Shown: positions 1 through 9,800, counted from the first letter of the stretch. The stretch: 64,000 nucleotides of DNA from Bradyrhizobium canariense (GCF_018130465.1 NZ_JAFCKJ010000016.1:62001-126000), one strand, 5' to 3'. The notes: a model not told the origin generated them from the sequence alone. Made by a program: numbers and translations.

Positions 1-1
1 T

Positions 2-781
2 TCGCCGATCTCGCTGTCGACGGCCTGCGCCTCGGGCGCGACCTCGATCCAGCTCGGTGTCGAAGCGATCCGCCGTGGCGAGACCGATGCCGCGCTGTGC
101 GTCGCGACCGACGGCACCGTGAACCCGGAGGCCCTAGTGCGATTCTCGCTGCTCTCGGCGCTGTCGACCCAGAACGATCCGCCGCAGGCGGCCTCCCGCC
201 CCTTCTCCAAGAACCGCGACGGCTTTGTCATGGCCGAAGGCGCCGGCGCCCTCGTGCTCGAAAGTTATGAGGCCGCCACTGCGCGCGGCGCAAAAATCCT
301 CGGCGTGATCGCCGGCTGCGGCGAGCTCACGGACTCTTTCCATCGCACTCGCTCGTCGCCCGACGGCAAGCCGATCATCGGCTGCATGAACAAGACCCTG
401 GCCGATGCCGGCATGACGCCGGACCAGATCGACCACATCAACGCGCACGGCACCGCGACGCCCGAAAACGACAAGATGGAATTCAACACGACATCGGCCG
501 TGTTCGGCGAGCTGGCGCAGAAGATTCCGGTTACCTCGAACAAGTCGATGGTCGGCCACACCATCTCCGCCGCCGGCGCGGTCGAGGCGATCTTCTCGCT
601 GCTGACGCTCGAGCATCAGCGCATCCCGCCGACGATCAACTACGAGACGCCGGATCCCACGATCCTGTTCAACGTCGTCGGCAACAAGGCGCGCGATGCT
701 CGCGTCACAGCGGTGATGTCGAACTCGTTCGGCTTCGGCGGCCAGAACGCCTCGCTGATCCTGACCCGCGAACCGGCCTGA
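2..781 (+). CDS. beta-ketoacyl-ACP synthase (FabF/KAS II-like), 5' truncated by window edge
   Basis: This is the C-terminal ~259 residues of a thiolase-fold condensing enzyme that joins malonyl-ACP to an acyl chain. Reading from base 2, the nucleophile motif STACASG (Cys) appears at once. The two catalytic histidines follow in INAHGTATPEND and in SMVGHTISAAGA, and the glycine-rich end is SFGFGGQNASL. The reading frame is open at the window edge, so the true start lies outside. Only 8 nt separate it from the lipid A acyltransferase gene. In rhizobia, dedicated FabF proteins (FabF1XL/FabF2XL) sit in the acpXL-lpxXL cluster that makes the very-long-chain fatty acid of lipid A. This copy is therefore probably a FabF-XL rather than housekeeping FabF, although that is inferred from context only. 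Confidence 0.9.
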   Translation, partial: SPISLSTACASGATSIQLGVEAIRRGETDAALCVATDGTVNPEALVRFSLLSALSTQNDPPQAASRPFSKNRDGFVMAEGAGALVLESYEAATARGAKILGVIAGCGELTDSFHRTRSSPDGKPIIGCMNKTLADAGMTPDQIDHINAHGTATPENDKMEFNTTSAVFGELAQKIPVTSNKSMVGHTISAAGAVEAIFSLLTLEHQRIPPTINYETPDPTILFNVVGNKARDARVTAVMSNSFGFGGQNASLILTREPA

Positions 782-789
782 CCGGACGC

Positions 790-1722
790 ATGGCGCTGCT
801 TCCTGCGAGCATGAAGGCCCGCGCGCGGGAAGCCGCCAAATTCATCGGCGGAAGCCTGATCGGCGCCGCCACCGTCGGCATGCTGCGCACCACGCGCCAT
901 TTCGATCCGGTCAAGACCTCGGATTTCTTCGCGCGCGCGACCAAGCTGATCGGCCCGCGCCTGCGCGAACACCGCATCGGCCGCGCCAACCTCACCGCCG
1001 CCTTTCCCGAGAAGTCGCCGGAAGAGATCGAACAGATCCTGATGGGCGTATGGGACAATCTCGGCCGCGTCGGCGCCGAGTTCGCCCATATGGACCGTGT
1101 CTGGGATTACGACCGCGCCCATCCGGAGAAGAGCCGGATCGAATTGTCGCCGCGCAGCATCGAGCTGTTCGACCACATCCGTGACGACGGCAAGCCGGCG
1201 CTGATCTTCGCCGCACACCTTTCCAATTGGGAACTGCCGGCGCTCGCCGCCGTCGCGCATGGGCTGGACACCGCGATCCTCTACCGCCGGCCGAACATCG
1301 CCTCAGCCGACCGCATCATCCAGGAGATGCGCCAGGTCAACATGGGTACGCTGATCCCTGCGGGGCGCGACGCGCCGCTGCGGCTCGCGCAGGCTCTGAA
1401 GGACGGCAAGCACGTCGCCATGCTGATCGACCAGTATCTGACCGGCGGCGTCGAGGTCACCTTCTTCGGCCGCAAGACCCGCGCCAATCCGATGCTGGCG
1501 CGCCTGTTGCGCCAGGTCGAATGCCCGATCCACGGCGTCCGCGTCATCCGCCTGCCCGGCAACCGCTTCGCCGCCGAACTGACGGAGGAAGTCCAGCCGG
1601 TGCGCGACGCCGACGGCAAGATCGACATCCAGGGCACGACCCAGGCGGTCACCAACGTGGTGGAGAGTTGGGTGCGCGAGCATCCCGAGCAGTGGCTGTG
1701 GCTGCACCGAAGGTGGCGGTAG
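790..1722 (+). CDS. lipid A biosynthesis acyltransferase, LpxL/HtrB family (probably LpxXL)
   Basis: A 310-residue member of the LpxL/HtrB lysophospholipid acyltransferase family, which transfers a secondary acyl chain from ACP to lipid A at the inner membrane. The diagnostic HX4E catalytic motif is HLSNWE, with His at residue 143. A later DQYLTGGVEVTFFGR segment matches the family's acyl-acceptor region, and the C-terminus ends in HPEQWLWLHRRWR, typical of this family. The ATG lies 8 nt after the stop of the FabF-like gene, so the two are co-transcribed. The adjacency matches the rhizobial acpXL-lpxXL locus, where LpxXL adds a C28-type hydroxy fatty acid. Assignment to LpxXL rather than ordinary LpxL is inference from that neighbour. 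Confidence 0.88.
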   Translation: MALLPASMKARAREAAKFIGGSLIGAATVGMLRTTRHFDPVKTSDFFARATKLIGPRLREHRIGRANLTAAFPEKSPEEIEQILMGVWDNLGRVGAEFAHMDRVWDYDRAHPEKSRIELSPRSIELFDHIRDDGKPALIFAAHLSNWELPALAAVAHGLDTAILYRRPNIASADRIIQEMRQVNMGTLIPAGRDAPLRLAQALKDGKHVAMLIDQYLTGGVEVTFFGRKTRANPMLARLLRQVECPIHGVRVIRLPGNRFAAELTEEVQPVRDADGKIDIQGTTQAVTNVVESWVREHPEQWLWLHRRWR

Positions 1723-1745
1723 CGGTCGCGGGCGCAACTCTTGCC

Positions 1746-1826
1746 GTCATGGCCGGGCTTGTCCCGGCCATCCACGCACCACACAGCAGGAAAGACGTGG
1801 ATGCCCGGGACAAGCCCGGGCATGAC
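1746..1826. repeat. intergenic palindromic repeat (long inverted repeat)
   Basis: Two 31-base arms, 1746-1776 and 1796-1826, are inverted copies with two mismatches around a 19-base spacer. The arms start GTCATG and contain GGGCTTGTCCC. The GTCAT...ATGAC ends are shared with the repeats at 16998-17101 and 22673-22778. It lies between the 3' ends of two convergent genes (lpxXL-like and potF-like), where it could terminate both. This type of element is common between Bradyrhizobium genes. Confidence 0.85.
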
Positions 1827-1863
1827 GACCGAGCGAGGCGTGCGTCCGCTTCGTCTCAGCGTC

Positions 1864-2976
1864 TTACCGCCCCGTCTTCACCTTGGTCCAGAGCCTGTTG
1901 ATGATCCGCTGCGTCGCCGGCTCTCGCGCCGTGATGACGAACAGTTTTGAGAGTTTCGCGTCGTCCGGATAGATGTTCTTGTCGTTCAGGATATTCGGAT
2001 CGACCAGCTTCTGGCTGGCTAGGTTGCCGTTGGCGTAGGACAGGAAGTCCGAGTTCTTGGCGGCAACGTCAGGGCGGTAGAGATAGTTGATCAGCTCGTA
2101 GGCTTCCTTGACGTTCTTGGCATCCGCGGGGATCGCCAGATTGTCGAAGAACATCTGCGCACCCTCTTTCGGAATGGTGTAGCCGATCTCGATGCCGCTC
2201 TTGGCCTCGGCCGCGCGGGCGCGCGCCTGCATGATGTCGCCGGACCAGCCGACCACGAAGCAGATCTCGCCGGTGGCGAGCGCGCTCAGATATTCGGAGG
2301 AGTGAAATTTTCGCACGGAGGGCCGAACCTTGGCCACGACATCGGCGGCCTTCTCGAGGTCCGCCTGCTTGGTCGAGTTCGGATCGAGCCCGAGCCAGCT
2401 CAGCGCCGCCGGAAAGATGTCGTCGGCGGAATCCAGCATGTGGACGCCGCAGTCCTTGAACTTGGCCAAATTCTCCGGCTTGAACACGATGTCCCAGCTG
2501 TCGATCTTGGCGTCAGGCCCGAGGATCTGCTTCAGCTTGGCGACGTTGTAGCCGATGCCCGTCGTGCCCCACATGTAATTGGCGGCGTAGACGTTGCCGG
2601 GGTCGTAGATGCCAAGGCGCTCAGTCACCACAGGCCAGGCATTGCCAAGGTTCGGCAGCTTCGACTTGTCGAGCTTCTGGAAGATGTTGGCCTTGATCTG
2701 GCGCTGGAGGAAATAGGCCGTGGGCACCACCACGTCATAGCCGGACTTGCCGGCCATCAGGCGCGTCTCCAGCGTCTCGTTGGCGTCGAAAGTGTCGTAG
2801 ACCACCTTGATGCCGGTCTCCTTGGTGAAGGCCTCGAGGACGTCAGGCGCCACGTAGTTCGACCAGTTGTAGAAGTTGACGACCCGCTCCTCGGCCCCGG
2901 CGGGACCCGGGAGCAACGTCAGCGCCACGGCGAACGCGAGACCAAGGCGAGCCCCTGAGCGGCTGACGTTCGTCAT
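1864..2976 (-). CDS. periplasmic polyamine-binding protein (PotF/PotD-like)
   Basis: A 370-residue ABC-transporter substrate-binding protein. It begins with a Sec signal peptide (MTNVSRSGARLGLAFAVALT, cleaved near PAGAEE) and continues with VVNFYNWSNYV, the hallmark N-terminal motif of PotF/PotD putrescine/spermidine receptors. SGYDVVVPTAYFLQRQI and YMWGTTGIGYN are further family motifs. The same frame stays open upstream through the neighbouring gene, but the ATG at 2976 is chosen because a GGGGAG Shine-Dalgarno touches it and the signal peptide starts there. The aminotransferase stop codon is only 5 nt upstream, giving TAG-GGGAG-ATG and likely translational coupling. No permease or ATPase partner lies nearby, so it is an orphan receptor in this window. 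Confidence 0.92.
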   Translation of the reverse strand: MTNVSRSGARLGLAFAVALTLLPGPAGAEERVVNFYNWSNYVAPDVLEAFTKETGIKVVYDTFDANETLETRLMAGKSGYDVVVPTAYFLQRQIKANIFQKLDKSKLPNLGNAWPVVTERLGIYDPGNVYAANYMWGTTGIGYNVAKLKQILGPDAKIDSWDIVFKPENLAKFKDCGVHMLDSADDIFPAALSWLGLDPNSTKQADLEKAADVVAKVRPSVRKFHSSEYLSALATGEICFVVGWSGDIMQARARAAEAKSGIEIGYTIPKEGAQMFFDNLAIPADAKNVKEAYELINYLYRPDVAAKNSDFLSYANGNLASQKLVDPNILNDKNIYPDDAKLSKLFVITAREPATQRIINRLWTKVKTGR

Positions 2977-2981
2977 CTCCC

Positions 2982-4160
2982 CTACCTCTTGCGCCCACGC
3001 ACCGCGTCGGACAGCCGCTCCAGCGCGGTGTCGAGCGTCTCGTCCTTCTTGGCAAAGCAGAAGCGCACCACCGAGGTCACAGGGTCCTGCTCGTAGAAGG
3101 CCGACACCGGGATTGCCGCGACCTTGTAGTCCTTTACGATCCGCCAGCAGAACTCGGTGTCGCTCTCGTTGAGCCCGAGCGGCGACAGGTCGACGGTGAG
3201 GAAGTAGGTGCCTTGCGACTTCAGCACGGGGAAGCCGAGGCTCTCCAGTCCCTTGGCGAGGCGGTCCCTGCTCCGCGTCAGGTCCTTGCGCATCGACAGG
3301 AAATACTCGTCCGGCTTGCCGAGACCATAGGCGACGGCGGCCTGGAGGTTCGGCGCGGTGGTGAAGGTCAGGAACTGGTGCACCTTGGCGGCAACGCGCA
3401 GCAGCGGCGGCGCGGCGCAGACGAAGCCGATCTTCCAGCCCGTCAGCGAGAAGATCTTGCCGGCCGAGCCGACCTTGATGGTGCGCTCCCGCATGCCGGG
3501 GATGGTGATCAGCGGGATGTGCTTGTGCTCGTCGAAGGTGACGTGCTCCCAGACCTCGTCGCAGATCGCGATGACGTCGAACTCTTGGCAGTAGCGCGCC
3601 AGCAGTTCGAGGTCCTCGCGCGGAAACACCACCGCGGACGGATTCAGGGGATTGTTGAAGAGCACCGCCTTGGTCTTTGAATTGAAGACGCTTTTCAGCA
3701 TGTCCTCGTTCAGCCGCCAATGCGGCGGCTCGAGCCGGACCAGGCGTGGAATGCCGCCGGCCTGGCGGATGATCGGCAGATAGGAATCGTACACCGGCTG
3801 GAAGCACACCACCTCGTCACCGGGCTGGACGACGGCGAGGATGGCCGAGGTCAGGGCCTCCGTACCGCCGGAGGTCACCATCACCTCGCTCATCGGATCG
3901 AGCTCGAGGCCGTGCCAATGGCCGTAATGGGTCGCGATCGCCTGGCGCAGCTCCGGCAGGCCCATCATCGACGGGTACTGGTTGTAGCCGTTCAGCGAGG
4001 CATCGGCCGCGGCGCGGCGGATGTCCTCAGGACCGGGATCGTCGGGAAAGCCCTGCCCGAGATTGATGGCGGCATTGTCGCGCGCGGCCTGCGACATCGC
4101 CTCGAAGATGGTGACGGGAAGGTCAGCGAAGACCTTGTTCAGGGAAGAGCTTTTGGACAT
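2982..4160 (-). CDS. class I/II PLP-dependent aminotransferase
   Basis: A 392-residue fold-type I aminotransferase. INLGQGFPDDPGPEDI near residue 32 and GYNQYPSMMGLPELR are the N-terminal substrate-domain motifs. TSGGTEAL binds the PLP phosphate, the Asp of ICDEVWEH contacts the pyridine nitrogen, and the Schiff-base lysine is in GSAGKIFSLTGWKIGF. The C-terminal arginine is in SVVRFCFAK. The overall pattern is closest to the YbdL / kynurenine-type / DapC-like group, which often acts on methionine, glutamine or aromatic amino acids, but the exact substrate cannot be read. It follows the rhodanese gene by 8 nt and precedes the potF-like gene by 5 nt, so the three form one operon. Confidence 0.9.
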   Translation of the reverse strand: MSKSSSLNKVFADLPVTIFEAMSQAARDNAAINLGQGFPDDPGPEDIRRAAADASLNGYNQYPSMMGLPELRQAIATHYGHWHGLELDPMSEVMVTSGGTEALTSAILAVVQPGDEVVCFQPVYDSYLPIIRQAGGIPRLVRLEPPHWRLNEDMLKSVFNSKTKAVLFNNPLNPSAVVFPREDLELLARYCQEFDVIAICDEVWEHVTFDEHKHIPLITIPGMRERTIKVGSAGKIFSLTGWKIGFVCAAPPLLRVAAKVHQFLTFTTAPNLQAAVAYGLGKPDEYFLSMRKDLTRSRDRLAKGLESLGFPVLKSQGTYFLTVDLSPLGLNESDTEFCWRIVKDYKVAAIPVSAFYEQDPVTSVVRFCFAKKDETLDTALERLSDAVRGRKR

Positions 4161-4168
4161 CGGCCGGG

Positions 4169-4495
4169 TCAGCCACCGACTTTGCTGGGAAGACCCGCCG
4201 CCTTCCAGCCCAGCATGCCGCCGGCCAAATGCTTGTCATACGGCAGGCCTGCCGCCTGCGCCGCGAGCGAGGCCGTCACCGAGCGCTTACCTGAGCGGCA
4301 GGCGAACACGACCTCCTTGCCGGCGGGATCGGGGATTGCCTTGGGATCGAAGGTCGAGAGCGGCACGACGACACCGTAGGGATAGGCCTCGGCTTCGACC
4401 TCGTTCGGCTCGCGGACGTCGACGAGGAGATAGCGGCCCTCCGCGACACCCTTGGAGACCTCGTCCGGGGTCAGATCCTGTACCTGGTTTGCCAT
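4169..4495 (-). CDS. rhodanese-like domain protein
   Basis: A single-domain rhodanese of 108 residues. These enzymes transfer sulfane sulfur through a catalytic cysteine. The signature LVDVREPNEVEAEAY is followed by the active-site loop ACRSGKRS, with the nucleophilic Cys at its start. The start at 4495 (MANQVQ) is preferred over a more distal ATG at 4522 because GGAGG lies 5 nt before it. It is the first gene of the operon with the aminotransferase and the polyamine-binding protein. The loop is six residues long (CRSGKR), typical of sulfurtransferases rather than of Cdc25-like phosphatases. Confidence 0.9.
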   Translation of the reverse strand: MANQVQDLTPDEVSKGVAEGRYLLVDVREPNEVEAEAYPYGVVVPLSTFDPKAIPDPAGKEVVFACRSGKRSVTASLAAQAAGLPYDKHLAGGMLGWKAAGLPSKVGG

Positions 4496-4706
4496 ATCAT
4501 CCTCCAACGTCGCGGGCCGCATGCCGGGGCGACCCCGGCGGGCGGCAACCTCGCCTCTCAGTGAGCGAAAATCAAGCGCTACAAAGGCTTGGGCTCAGCC
4601 CTGCAAGTTAAAGCTAAATTGCAGCGACTTGAAGTGCGACCTTCAAATGGAGGACCAGACCGTCACTTTGGATCGTTACTCCAGGTCGTCGCTTTAGCTC
4701 GTCGCT

Positions 4707-6635
4707 TTAGATCGTGACCTGGGTGCCGACCTCGACGACGCGGCCGCTGGGGATCTGGAAATAGTCGGTGGCGTCGTTGGCGGAACGGCTGAGCGAGATG
4801 AACAGCCGGTCCTGCCAGCGCGGCATGCCGGAATGGGCGGCCGGCTTGAGCGCTCTCCGCGACAGGAAGAACGAGGTCGACATGATGTCGAACTGCCAGC
4901 CGAGCTTGCGGGCGATCGCCAGCGCCTTCGGCACGTTGGGCGATTCCATGAAGCCGAACTTCAGCGTCACCTTGGAGAAGGTCGGGCTGATCTGCTCCAA
5001 CCTCACCCGCTCGGCCGGATCGATGCGCGGGGTCTGTGCGGTCTCGATGGTGAGAATGACGTTCTTCTCGTGCAGCACCTTGTAGTGCTTCAGACTATGC
5101 ATCAGGGCGGTCGGGGCGCTGAGGGGGTCGCTGGTCAGGAACACGGCCGTGCCGGGCACGCGTTGCGGCGGCCGTTTCTCCAGCATCGCCACGAGGTCGG
5201 CGAGCGGGAATTCGAGCTTGCGCGACTTCTCGAACAGCAGCCGGCTGCCGCGCCGCCACGTATACATCAGGATGATCATGAGCGCGCCGAGCGCCAGCGG
5301 TACCCAGCCGCCCTCGAACACCTTGAGCAGATTGGCGGCCAGGAAGGTGAGGTCGAGGAACAGGAACGGCGCGATCAGGGCGGCAGCCGTGAACGGCGAC
5401 CACCGCCAGACCTTCCAGATCACCACGAAGCCCATCATCGCCGTGACCACCATGGTCCCGGTGACGGAGATGCCATAGGCCGAGGCCAGCGCGCTGGAGG
5501 AGCGGAACAAGAGCACCAGCAGGACCACCGCGACCAGCAGGAGCTGGTTGATACGCGGGATGAAGATCTGGCCCGAATGGGCTTCGGACGTATGGCGAAT
5601 TTCAAAGCGCGGCAACAGACCGAGCTGGATCGCCTGACGCGTCAGCGAATAGGCACCGGTGATGACCGCCTGGCTCGCGATAACCGTTGCGGCGGTCGCC
5701 AGCACGACCATGCAGCCGCGGAAAAAGCCTTGCGGAAAGAGCTGGAAGAACGGGCTCACGATCGCGCCGGGATCGCCGAGCACGAGGGCGCCCTGCCCCA
5801 GATAGTTCAGTGCCAGCGACGGCACCACGATGAACAGCCAAGCGGTCTGGATCGGCCGCTTGCCGAAATGGCCGAGGTCGGCATAGAGCGCCTCGGCACC
5901 GGTGACCGCCAGGAACACCGCGCCGAGCGTCACGAAGCCGATGATGCCGTGGTGGATCATGAAGGACACGGCGTAGAGCGGGTTCAGCGCGAACAGCACC
6001 TGCGGCTGCTGGATGATCGGGTGAATCGCCGCGATCGCGATCACAGCGAACCAGACGCACATGATCGGGCCGAAGAAGGCGGCGACGCGAGCCGTGCCGC
6101 GGGACTGCACGGCAAACAGACCGACCAGGATGATCACGGTCAGCGGCACGATGTAGGGCTCGAAGTGCAGGGTGACGTCCTTCATGCCTTCGATCGCCGA
6201 CAGCACCGAGAGCGCCGGCGTGATCACGGCGTCGCCGTAGAACAGGGCGCCGGAAATGATGCCGAGCAGGACGATGGTTGTTCCGCGGGTGCCGACTGCG
6301 CGCTGGGCCAGCGCCATCAGCGCCAGCGTGCCGCCCTCACCGTTGTTGTCGGCACGGAGCAGGATCACGACGTATTTGAGCGTCACCACGACGATGAGCG
6401 CCCACAGGATCAGCGAGAGCACGCCGAGCACGGCCGCCGGCGTTGGCACCCCCTCCGCGCCAGAAGCCGCCATCACCGCCTCGCGGAACGCGTAGAGCGG
6501 GCTGGTGCCGATATCGCCGTAGACGACGCCGATGCTGCCAAGCGTCAGCGCACCGAAACCGGCGGTGGTGTGGGCATCGCCATGCCCATTGGCCGCCGCC
6601 GTTTCCGGGGCGGAAATCGCTACGTCACTTGTCAT
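4707..6635 (-). CDS. kup: KUP-family potassium uptake protein, copy 1
   Basis: A 642-residue proton-coupled potassium symporter of the KUP/HAK/KT family. The family signature [21 protein letters not shown] occurs near residue 35, followed by about twelve hydrophobic helices and a hydrophilic cytosolic C-terminal domain from about residue 470. [21 protein letters not shown] is a conserved pore-domain segment. It lies 141 nt downstream of a second kup gene on the same strand, and the two C-termini are almost identical ([22 protein letters not shown]). This indicates a tandem duplication. The ATG at 6635 lacks a strong Shine-Dalgarno. Confidence 0.95.
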   Translation of the reverse strand: MTSDVAISAPETAAANGHGDAHTTAGFGALTLGSIGVVYGDIGTSPLYAFREAVMAASGAEGVPTPAAVLGVLSLILWALIVVVTLKYVVILLRADNNGEGGTLALMALAQRAVGTRGTTIVLLGIISGALFYGDAVITPALSVLSAIEGMKDVTLHFEPYIVPLTVIILVGLFAVQSRGTARVAAFFGPIMCVWFAVIAIAAIHPIIQQPQVLFALNPLYAVSFMIHHGIIGFVTLGAVFLAVTGAEALYADLGHFGKRPIQTAWLFIVVPSLALNYLGQGALVLGDPGAIVSPFFQLFPQGFFRGCMVVLATAATVIASQAVITGAYSLTRQAIQLGLLPRFEIRHTSEAHSGQIFIPRINQLLLVAVVLLVLLFRSSSALASAYGISVTGTMVVTAMMGFVVIWKVWRWSPFTAAALIAPFLFLDLTFLAANLLKVFEGGWVPLALGALMIILMYTWRRGSRLLFEKSRKLEFPLADLVAMLEKRPPQRVPGTAVFLTSDPLSAPTALMHSLKHYKVLHEKNVILTIETAQTPRIDPAERVRLEQISPTFSKVTLKFGFMESPNVPKALAIARKLGWQFDIMSTSFFLSRRALKPAAHSGMPRWQDRLFISLSRSANDATDYFQIPSGRVVEVGTQVTI

Positions 6636-6776
6636 GGGAGAGCCTGATGGCCTCTAAAAATGCTTCACTGCACAACGGCGGAGGAGCGCGCGGCTTATAG
6701 GCCTGCGCTGCCGGCATAGCCTAGCCCGATTTCGGGGCTTAGACATGCAATTTTGCATGACCCCGTCAATCGTCGT

Positions 6777-8675
6777 TTAGATGGTGACCTGGGTTCCAAC
6801 TTCAACCACCCGTCCGGTGGGAATCTGGAAATAGTCGGTGGCGTCGTTGGCGGACCGGCTCAGCGCGATGAACAAATGGTCCTGCCAAAGCGGCATGCCG
6901 GACTGCGCCGAAGCCTTCAGCGAGCGCCGCGACACGAAGAACGACGTCGACATGATGTCGAACTGCCAGCCCTGCTTGCGCGCGATCGCGAGCGCCTTCG
7001 GCACGTTCGGCTGCTCCATGTAGCCGAAGCGCAGACGGACCTTGAAGAACTTGTCGCTGATCTTCTCCATCCGGAAACGCTCCGATAGATCGACCCGCGG
7101 CGTATGCGCGGTCTCGATGGTCAGGATCACGTTGTGCTCGTGCAGCACCTTGTTGTGCTTGAGATTGTGCAGAAGCGCGGTCGGCACGAAGGAGGGATCG
7201 CTGGTCAGGAACACCGCCGTGCCCTTGACGATGTGCGGCGGCCGCTTCTCCAGGCTGCGGATCAGATCGTCCAGCGGCACCTCGATCCGGCGCGTTTTCT
7301 GGATCAGGATCCCGGACCCTCGCCGCCAGGTCCAGATTGTCCCGGCCATGACCGCGCCGAACAGCAGCGGCACCCAGGCGCCTTCGAGCAGCTTCAGAAG
7401 GTTCGCGCTGAAGAAGCTGATGTCGACCACGACGAAGGGCATGATCACGGCTGCGGCCGTCGCGGCGCGCCAGTTCCACAATTTCCAGATCACGATGAAG
7501 CCCATGATGCCGTCGGCAACCATGGTGGTGGAGACCGCGATGCCGTAGGCCGAAGCCAGATTGCTGGGGGTGTGGAACAGCAGCACCAGCAGCATCACAC
7601 CGATCAGGAGCAGCCGGTTTACACGCGGCAGATAGATCTGGCCGGCGTGAGTTTCCGAGGTGAAGCGCACCTCGAAGCGCGGCAGGAGGCCGAGCTGCAC
7701 GGCCTGATAGACCAGGGAATAGGCCCCGGTGATCACCGCCTGGCTCGCGATCACGGTCGCCGCGGTCGCAAGCCCGACCAGCGGCAGCACCAGATATTCG
7801 GGCACCATGCGATAGAACGAATGCTCGATCGCGCTGGGATCGGACAGCACCAGCGCGCCCTGCCCGAAATAGTTGATCAGCAGCGAGGGCAGCACGAAGA
7901 ACATCCAGGCCGACTGGATCGGCTTGCGGCCGAAATGGCCGAGATCGGCGTAGAGCGCCTCGCCGCCGGTCACCGCCAGAAACACAGCGCCCAGCGTCAC
8001 GAGGCCGATCGTGCCGTGCGACAGCAGGAATTGCAGCGCGTAATAGGGATTGATGGCGGCGAGCACCGAGGGATCGTCGGCGATATGGACGGCACCCATC
8101 ACCGCAAGAGCCGTGAACCAGACCACCATGACCGGCCCGAAAGCGGCGGCCACCAGCGCCGTGCCCTTGCTCTGGACCGCGAACAGCAACACCAGGATGA
8201 TGACCGTGATTGGCACGACATAGTGCTCGAAGGCCGGGGTCACGAGCTTCATGCCTTCGACCGCCGACAACACCGAGATCGCCGGCGTGATCATGGAATC
8301 GCCGATGAACATGGAGGCGCCGATCACGCCGAGCGCCATCAGAAACCAGCTTCGCCGTCCGAGCGCACGCTGGCCGAGCGCCATCAGCGAGAGCGTGCCG
8401 CCCTCCCCGTTGTTGTCGGCCCGCAGCAGCAACAGCACGTATTTGGCGGTGACGACGATGAAGAGCGCCCACAGGATCAGCGACAGCACGCCGAGCACCA
8501 TGCCCCGCGTGACGGCCTCGCCATGGGCCGCGCCCCGGACCGCCTCGTGGAAGGCGTAGAGCGGCGAGGTGCCGATGTCGCCGAAGACGACGCCGATGCT
8601 CCCGAGCGTCAGGCCCCAGAAACCCGAGGTGACCGGCCCGTCCTGAGCTTCGGTCGATGTGATGCTCGCCGTCAT
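6777..8675 (-). CDS. kup: KUP-family potassium uptake protein, copy 2
   Basis: A 632-residue paralogue of the adjacent kup gene, with the same signature ([21 protein letters not shown]), the pore segment [21 protein letters not shown] and the same C-terminal [12 protein letters not shown]. The ATG at 8675 ([10 protein letters not shown]) is preferred over a TTG at 8744 because the longer version would add 23 residues not expected for the family. It is the promoter-proximal member of the tandem pair. Keeping two diverged copies suggests different affinity, pH optimum or regulation, but nothing in the sequence says which. Confidence 0.94.
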   Translation of the reverse strand: MTASITSTEAQDGPVTSGFWGLTLGSIGVVFGDIGTSPLYAFHEAVRGAAHGEAVTRGMVLGVLSLILWALFIVVTAKYVLLLLRADNNGEGGTLSLMALGQRALGRRSWFLMALGVIGASMFIGDSMITPAISVLSAVEGMKLVTPAFEHYVVPITVIILVLLFAVQSKGTALVAAAFGPVMVVWFTALAVMGAVHIADDPSVLAAINPYYALQFLLSHGTIGLVTLGAVFLAVTGGEALYADLGHFGRKPIQSAWMFFVLPSLLINYFGQGALVLSDPSAIEHSFYRMVPEYLVLPLVGLATAATVIASQAVITGAYSLVYQAVQLGLLPRFEVRFTSETHAGQIYLPRVNRLLLIGVMLLVLLFHTPSNLASAYGIAVSTTMVADGIMGFIVIWKLWNWRAATAAAVIMPFVVVDISFFSANLLKLLEGAWVPLLFGAVMAGTIWTWRRGSGILIQKTRRIEVPLDDLIRSLEKRPPHIVKGTAVFLTSDPSFVPTALLHNLKHNKVLHEHNVILTIETAHTPRVDLSERFRMEKISDKFFKVRLRFGYMEQPNVPKALAIARKQGWQFDIMSTSFFVSRRSLKASAQSGMPLWQDHLFIALSRSANDATDYFQIPTGRVVEVGTQVTI

Positions 8676-8851
8676 GTGAAACTGGAAACGCTTCTGCCCG
8701 AGAATTGATCCGGCGCCTTTTGACGGTTCCGGCGCGCCTGTCAATCAGCCCACCACCATAGCAGGCACCGAGGCAGATGCTGTGACGGCGCGGCAACGGT
8801 CGTCGCCAACGCGACGACATGCCTCAGGTAAAATGGTAGCACAAGAGCCTG

Positions 8852-8950
8852 AGCCTTTCCGTTCCGATTGAAGCGGAACGGGCTCTACATTCTTGTTTTG
8901 TCGCGTTTCTTCACGCGAAACGGCGTCCACTTCGCTCGAAGACGCTCTAG
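8852..8950. repeat. palindromic intergenic repeat overlapping the motB stop
   Basis: The element contains an 8-bp stem CCGTTCCG (8860-8867) / CGGAACGG (8875-8882) and a second stem TCGCGT (8902-8907) / ACGCGA (8914-8919). It ends in CGCTCGAAGACGCTCTAG. From memory, elements of this form (CGGAACGGGCTCTA, TTCTTGTTTT, ACTTCGCTCG) are scattered through Bradyrhizobium genomes. The final CTCTAG supplies the motB stop codon on the minus strand. Confidence 0.75.
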
Positions 8951-9777
8951 GGCTTCAGATTCGGCGGCAGCGGCGGATCTTCGCGCATCAGGGTGATGGT
9001 CACCCGCCGGTTGGCTGCGAGCGAGGGATCGTCCGGAAACAGCGGCTGGGTGTCCGCCTTGCCGGCGACGGCGAAGACATGGGCGGCCGGCAAGCCCTCG
9101 CGTTCGAGGATCTGACGCACGGCATTGGCGCGGTCGGCCGACAGATCGAAGGCGCCGTAGTCGCTGCGGTTCGGCACGAATCCGGCCGCGGTGTGGCCGG
9201 CGATGGAGACGCGCAGCGGCGTCGCCTTGAGCGGGACAGCGAGCTTCTCGATCAAGCGGCGGGTGCGGTCATAGGGCACCTTGGAGCCGTCGGCGAACAT
9301 CGAGCGGCCGTCCTGGTCCACGATCTCGAGGTTGAGGCCCTGCTTGGTCTCCTCGAACATGATGTGCTTGGACATCTCGGTCAGTTCCGGCATGTCCTGC
9401 AGAGCCTGGCGCAGCGAGGCCGCCGCCAGCGCAAAATTGCGATCGACCTTGATCTTCGCCCCCGACGTGCGGTCACGATCCTCCTGGTCCGGCGTCGGCG
9501 TGTTGGAGGAGTCTTCAGGCTGAATGTGATCGACGTTCTTCAGCCGCGGGCGGGTCGGCAGGCCGTCGGACTCGACGATGCCGGCGTAGCGCGCTTCGGT
9601 CTGGACCCCGAAGGCGTCGCGCATGGAGCCTGCGACGACCTTCAGCTTGTTGGCATCCTGGGTCGAGAACGCGACGAGCATCACGAAGAAGCTCATCATC
9701 AGGCCCATCAGGTCGGCGAAGGTCACGAACCAGCCGTGACCGCCCCCGTGTGAATCGCCGCGCTTCTTCTTGGCCAT
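8947..9777 (-). CDS. motB: flagellar stator protein MotB (OmpA-domain)
   Basis: A 276-residue stator subunit. The single N-terminal membrane helix WFVTFADLMGLMMSFFVML contains the ion-binding Asp22 (FAD motif), essential for ion flow in MotB/PomB. The C-terminal half is an OmpA-like peptidoglycan-binding domain, with VSIAGHTAAGF, LSADRANAVRQIL and the final NRRVTI motif. It follows motA by 23 nt in the same operon and anchors the MotA ring to the cell wall. The stop codon lies inside a repeat element. Bradyrhizobium strains often have two flagellar systems; no flagellar structural genes lie here, so the system served is unknown. Confidence 0.92.
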   Translation of the reverse strand: MAKKKRGDSHGGGHGWFVTFADLMGLMMSFFVMLVAFSTQDANKLKVVAGSMRDAFGVQTEARYAGIVESDGLPTRPRLKNVDHIQPEDSSNTPTPDQEDRDRTSGAKIKVDRNFALAAASLRQALQDMPELTEMSKHIMFEETKQGLNLEIVDQDGRSMFADGSKVPYDRTRRLIEKLAVPLKATPLRVSIAGHTAAGFVPNRSDYGAFDLSADRANAVRQILEREGLPAAHVFAVAGKADTQPLFPDDPSLAANRRVTITLMREDPPLPPNLKP

Positions 9778-9800
9778 ATCTCAAATCCCGGCGGGCAGCA

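Noticed and set aside
2977-3807. N-terminal extension of the PotF-like protein by about 277 residues
   Set aside because: The extension overlaps the aminotransferase gene and is low-complexity Arg/Ala; the signal peptide and ribosome site show the start at 2976.
4833-6647. Very long open frame on the plus strand opposite the first kup gene
   Set aside because: Its product is rich in Arg, His, Asp and Gln without any recognisable domain, the expected look of the antisense frame of a GC-rich membrane-protein gene. Similar frames opposite kup copy 2, cimA, class II DAHP synthase and the TRAP receptors were dropped for the same reason.
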